Shown in pieces: positions 59,625 to 64,000 of a DNA stretch of 64,000 nucleotides. Position 1 is the stretch's first letter; the number at the start of each line of letters is the position of its first letter. The notes beneath the pieces were generated by a model. It had not been told where the DNA came from. It did not search any database and worked only from the letters and a program-made list of their open reading frames with translations. This DNA comes from Selaginella tamariscina (taxonomy: Eukaryota; Streptophyta; Lycopodiopsida; Selaginellales; Selaginellaceae), in contig PUQB01000535.1 in the NCBI GenBank assembly GCA_003024785.1, positions 33,939-97,938 of the forward strand. The letters run 5' to 3'. Both the position numbers and the translations under genes were made by a program.

Positions 59625-60285
59625 AAAAAAGAAGGGTGGCGGGATTAATCCCGCCACCGGGCAATGAAGGTTCGGAGAGACTAATCCCGCCGCCCTCTCA
59701 TAAATCATGCGCTCACAATATATTGGCTGCGGCATTTTGAACAGGGATGGGTGGGGCGGGATTAATCCCGCCGCTTATATCCTGCGGAAGTGCCTGAGCG
59801 GCGGGATTAATCCACCGCCCTCCGCGAAGGGCATGAGCGTGGGGCGGGATTAATCCCGCCGTTCATGTCCTGCGTGAATTCCCTGGCGGCGGGATTAACC
59901 CGCCGCCTTACGCGTAGGACATGTCATGCAGGCTCTTCGGTTAGCCTTCCGTGCAGGATCTTTCATGCAGGCTCTTTGGTTAGCCTCATGAGCGGCGGAT
60001 TAATCCCGCCGCCCATCCCCTGTAAATGCCCTGCACGGAATCCGGCGGGATTAATCCTGCCCATTAGGGCCTTCACACATGCCATTGCCGGCGAGATAAA
60101 TCCCGCCGCATTCCGCGCAGGGCATGGGTGAGCGGCGGGATTAATCCGCCGCCGAGGCCCCTCACGCAGGCCATGGGCGGCGGGATTAATCCCGCCGCCA
60201 TGGCCCAACCATATAGCGGCAAGATTAATCCCGCCGCCGAGGCCATAAACCTATAGCGGCGGGATTAATCCCGCCGCTCGAGGGC
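59625..60285. repeat. Palindrome array, class 2 (copy E)
   Basis: Reverse complement of much of 25718-26560 in copy D, including the paired GGCTCTTCGGTTAGCC and GGCTCTTTGGTTAGCC blocks (about 59930-59985) and many perfect palindrome units. Confidence 0.87.
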
Positions 60286-60374
60286 TTAGCGTGTGTGCGA
60301 GAGATAAAATTAATAAATAAAAAATTATACAGATAAAAACACACACATATATATGTGTGTGTGTGTATATATTA

Positions 60375-60406
<32 letters not shown>

Positions 60407-60773
60407 GTATGTATAGGAGTGTACGTGTGTGTGCAAGAGATAAATAAATAAATAAAATTATACAGTACTGGTACACAATATATGTGTGTACATAGGTATA
60501 TATATGTGTGTATATGTATATCGTGTGTATGCGTGTGAGCGAAACAAATAAAATCATACAGATAAACAAACACACACACACACATATATATACACAGGAG
60601 TGTGCGTGTGTGTGCGAAAGATAAAACTAATAAATAAATAAAATTATACAGATAAATACACACATATATATGTGTGTATATAGATATATAATCCATAGAG
60701 AAAGAGAGAGAGTCTGTGAATATATAAGCATATATATAAACTAGTGTTGTATACTATTTGTTAATATGCATTG

Positions 60774-60811
<38 letters not shown>

Positions 60812-61162
60812 AAGCAGTGTGCGTGTGTGTGGGAGAGATAGATCAATAAAAAAAATTATATAGATACTGGTACACATAATATATGTATGTATATATGTAT
60901 ATAGGTATATGTATATTGTGTGTATGCATGTGTGAGCGAAACAAATAAAATCATACAGATAAACAAACACACACACACACATATATATACACAGGAGTGT
61001 GCGTGTGTGTGCGAGAGATAAAACTAATAAATAAATAAAATTATACAGATAAACACACACATATATATGTGTGTATATAGATATATAACCCATATGAATA
61101 TATAAGCATATATATAAACTAGTGTTGTATACTATTTGTTAATATGCATTGATTATATATAT

Positions 61163-61216
<54 letters not shown>

Positions 61217-61510
61217 GCAGTGTGCGTGTGTGTGGGAGAGATAGATCAATAAAAAAAAATTATAGATACTGGTACACATAATATATGTATGTATATATGT
61301 ATATAGGTATATATATATATGTGTATATGTATATCATGTGTATGCGTGTGTGAGCAAAACAAATAAAATCATACAGATAAACAAACACACACCCACACAC
61401 ACATATACATACACAGAGTGTGCGTGTGTGTGCGAGAGATAAAACTAATAAATAAAATTATACGCACACTCCTATACATATATACATACATAACACACAC
61501 AGATCTCACC
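60286..61510. repeat. Microsatellite block with a 400-bp minisatellite (copy E)
   Basis: Dinucleotide tracts as at 40196-41130. A unit of about 400 bp that contains AAACTAGTGTTGTATACTAT and AGCAGTGTGCGTGTGTGTGG occurs twice in tandem (about 60600-61000 and 61000-61400). The second has a long (TG)n tract at 61168-61213. Confidence 0.8.
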
Positions 61511-63294
61511 TGTGTGCACAGCCGCCGCCTCTTGAAACCCTAAGAATATACCTAAACCCTAAAGGAATTAAATATATATTAACCCTAATAGAATATTCCT
61601 TCTGAGAATATACTTAAACCCTAAAAAGAATAAATATAGATTCGCCCTAAACGAATATTCTTTCATTATTATTAACGCGTGCGTGTGCGTGGTGTATCAC
61701 ATACACCCCAAAAATATAAATCATGCAAGGATTTAACATGTGTGTGTCCATGAGAGTGTTAAAGTTTCATGTGTATCAATACATACATACACATTGCATA
61801 TATTAATACACATAATATATACATACACACGTGTATACACACAGACATACATACATATTACATGGGTTTAGGGTTTAGGGTTTAGGGTTTTGGATTTAGG
61901 ATGGATCATGCATGGTGTGTATGTATGAGAGAAGAGAGAGTGTTGAAAAATTATTTTTGTACACATTGCATATATTAGTACACATATATACTTACACATA
62001 TTATACACAGATATACATACATAGTATATGAGAGAATAGAGACAGTACATATTATGGATCAACATTGAAATATTATGGATTAACATTGAAATATTCTTGA
62101 AATAATAAGAAATTAATTGAGAAAATCCCATTAATATATACAAATGTAAATTAAGTACTCAAATAATTAACTAAATTAATTATCATAATCATGTTTAATA
62201 TTGGAATATTCTTGGAATAATAAGAAAATAATAAAGAATATCCCATTAATATAAAGAAGATTAATTACTCAAGTAATTAAGGAAATGATATTAATATATT
62301 ATATTATTAAAACTATATATGACTATATATTAGATAAAATGATGTATTATTATGTATAATTTAAAATATGTTCATAGTGTGTATTAATTTAATATTGATA
62401 ATAAGGTTTAACACATGAATATTCTTGAAATAATAACAAATTAATTGAGAAAATCCCATTAATATATACAAATGTAGAATAATTACTGCAATAATTAAGA
62501 ACAAGACTAATTTAATTATGATAATCAGGTTTAATATTAGAATATTCTTCAAATATTAATAAAATAATAAAGAATATCCCATTGATACTAGGAAATGAAA
62601 ACTAAATACTCGAGTAATTAAGAAAATAATAATAATAAACAGACTATGAATATATTTTAAATGATACATAATAATATATCAATTTATTTATTGTATAAGT
62701 ATATATTTATATATATATTATAATATAAATATACTTGAATGTAGAATATAGTCTAAAATTTCGTAATATTAAACAGCTTGAATCACTTGAATAACATTAA
62801 ATGCAATTTTAAAATACTCATTGGAACTGGAGAGTATATATGTCAAAGTGTTGGATATTTGTGTCAACTCATCTTAAATTTTATTTTCTGTTCTTTTTAA
62901 AAAATTTGAATTTCTGACATATGTATTGTCGGTCTGACATGTAAATTTGAAAATGCATTTAATTTCCCACTCAAATTAAATCTGGTTCTTTCTCCGGCAA
63001 GGGTTTCTTCATTTCTGTATTTTTCATTCTTTAGATCTTCTTTTTTCTTCATAGTGATCATCTCAGGAGCGAGATTAAATTAGGTGCTATTCTTTATAGG
63101 AAAGCACGGCGCCTTCAGTGCTGTTTACAAGTAAGTATTATAAACAAATTTAAAAATACTTATAAAGATTCACTCTCTTATCTCTCTTAAATTTACAATT
63201 TAGGGGTTTTAGGGAATGCATTAGGATTATAATATATTCCGTTAGGGATTTATCCCGTTTAAATATCCTTTTAACTTAATATTCTAGGTTAACC
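61511..63294. repeat. AT-rich core of copy E with TTTAGGG tract
   Basis: Collinear with 41131-43310 but shorter. TTTAGGG repeats lie at about 61864-61890. From 62060 the text runs almost base for base with 33180-34390. Confidence 0.65.
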
Positions 63295-63649
63295 GGGGCG
63301 GCGGGATTAATCTGGCCATTTCTTTTTCGCCTCTTCGAAGAAGTGGCGGATTAATCCCGCCACCATCTCTCGGGCAATGCTTCTCCGCCACTGAAAAAGA
63401 GTGGCGGATTAATCCCGTCGATAACCTTCTCAACTGATGAAGAGTTACCAGAATTTATTAGAAAGAGTTGTCGGCGGGATTAATCCCGCCAACCATTTTA
63501 GGAGGCAGGGAAGGGGTGGCGGGATTAATCTCGCCACCACATCCCTGTTTTAAGGATTTGGGGACGGGATTTATCCCGAGATCTCTTTGAAATCATAGTT
63601 TTGGAGAGAGTTATGTGCGGGTTTAATCCCGCCACCCATTCCCCGTCAT
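63295..63649. repeat. Palindrome array, class 1 (copy E)
   Basis: Matches the first seven units of 34395-34760 in element H with few changes. Confidence 0.85.
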
Positions 63650-63955
63650 AAGAATGAGTTGTGTGCTTGGGAACACTATTGCAGTTGTCTCTAAGGCTAA
63701 TCCTGGCAATTTGATTCACTTTGAAGGAACCCTTTTTAACAGCTATACTGGAAAAACCTAACGTCAAATCGGGTAGAGTTTCTAGAAGGTAAGTTAAAAT
63801 TGTCAATCCATACTTGAGGTAGAAAAGAGTTCTCATCGACTACTTATTTAAACATGTTGAAGTAGAATTGCAATGGTTTGCTACTTAGGGAGCATGTTAT
63901 TGTCGTCTTGGATGGTTGTTCCCAGATTGTTTATCTCAAACGGGTCTTGTGCTGG
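63650..63955. other. Short insertion in the class 1 array, partly LTR-derived
   Basis: About 300 bp not found in the other arrays. Part of it (AACGTCAAATCGGGTAGAGT near 63760) resembles the LTR family at 50785-50820. The remainder is unrecognised. Confidence 0.45.
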
Positions 63956-64000
63956 ACCGTCCTCCTCGGGGAGTCCAAGGCGGGATTAATCCCGCCGACT
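63956..64000. repeat. Palindrome array, class 1 (copy E), resumed
   Basis: Begins with CCTCCTCGGGGAGTCC spacer text and one perfect GGCGGGATTAATCCCGCC unit, cut by the window edge. Confidence 0.75.

Larger units (their letters stand above)
56152..64000. mobile_element. Multi-gene DNA transposon, copy E, running off the window
   Basis: It starts with the TIR at 56152-56178 (ATGCATGTTGTAACTAAAGT then GGGCATG), inserted in the gypsy gag region; the four bases before it are TTTA. Then phosphatase and methylase-like genes on minus, class 2 array, microsatellites, AT core and the start of the class 1 array. The transposase gene and other TIR should lie beyond 64000. The methylase-like gene lacks its first two exons. 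Confidence 0.72.

Overview
The window looks like repeat-rich nuclear DNA from a land plant. Supporting this are short stretches of the plant-type telomere unit TTTAGGG (32.69-32.81 kb, 61.86-61.89 kb), Ty3/gypsy and Ty1/copia remnants, a primer-binding site for initiator Met-tRNA, and genes split by 53-68 bp GT-AG introns. A seed-free plant is my guess; the species cannot be read from the sequence. I see no ordinary host gene, rRNA or tRNA. Nearly everything is mobile DNA, much of it nested.

Most of the window is built from one family of large multi-gene DNA transposons. Its reconstructed order is: 27-bp terminal inverted repeat (TIR, begins ATGCA), NIF/FCP1-like HAD phosphatase gene, ParB-like plus DNA-methylase-like fusion gene, array of an 18-bp perfect palindrome (GGCGGGATTAATCCCGCC, spacer class 2), microsatellite block, AT-rich core, second palindrome array (spacer class 1), transposase-like gene with MDNCAGEN and GHTHEDID motifs (DUF7869 type), TIR. 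Both transcription units point outward from the centre. A full-length member would be about 13-14 kb. Insertions make 4-bp target duplications: ACTT around 13303-22574 and ATGT around 23825-32182. In the second case the interrupted target is another family member, so the empty site can be read from paralogues.

Layout: 1-1962 copy A (methylase-like 3' part and phosphatase), cut by an assembly gap (1963-2454); 2455-7363 copy B up to its TIR; 7364-13302 LTR fragments and a dead copia integrase; 13303-22574 copy C, complete with TIRs and target duplication but degenerate; 22579-23254 unassigned; 23255-38947 a composite (G/H) with transposase-type ends on both sides, containing copy D (23825-32182) and the best transposase gene (T3, 35322-38440); 38948-49469 copy F (methylase leader, class 2 array, microsatellites, AT core, class 1 array split by a solo LTR, transposase T4, TIR); 49470-54086 LTR pieces and a non-coding LTR retrotransposon on the minus strand; 54087-56151 gypsy gag-pol remnant; 56152-64000 copy E, minus-strand phosphatase and methylase-like genes, then arrays and core running off the window.

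How the genes may work together is inference. The transposase-like protein would act on the TIRs. The ParB/methylase-like protein and the palindrome arrays could form a DNA-binding or partition-like pair, or an epigenetic self-regulation system. The phosphatase could act on host transcription or chromatin proteins. Most copies carry single-base frame breaks that differ between near-identical copies, so part of the damage may be assembly error.
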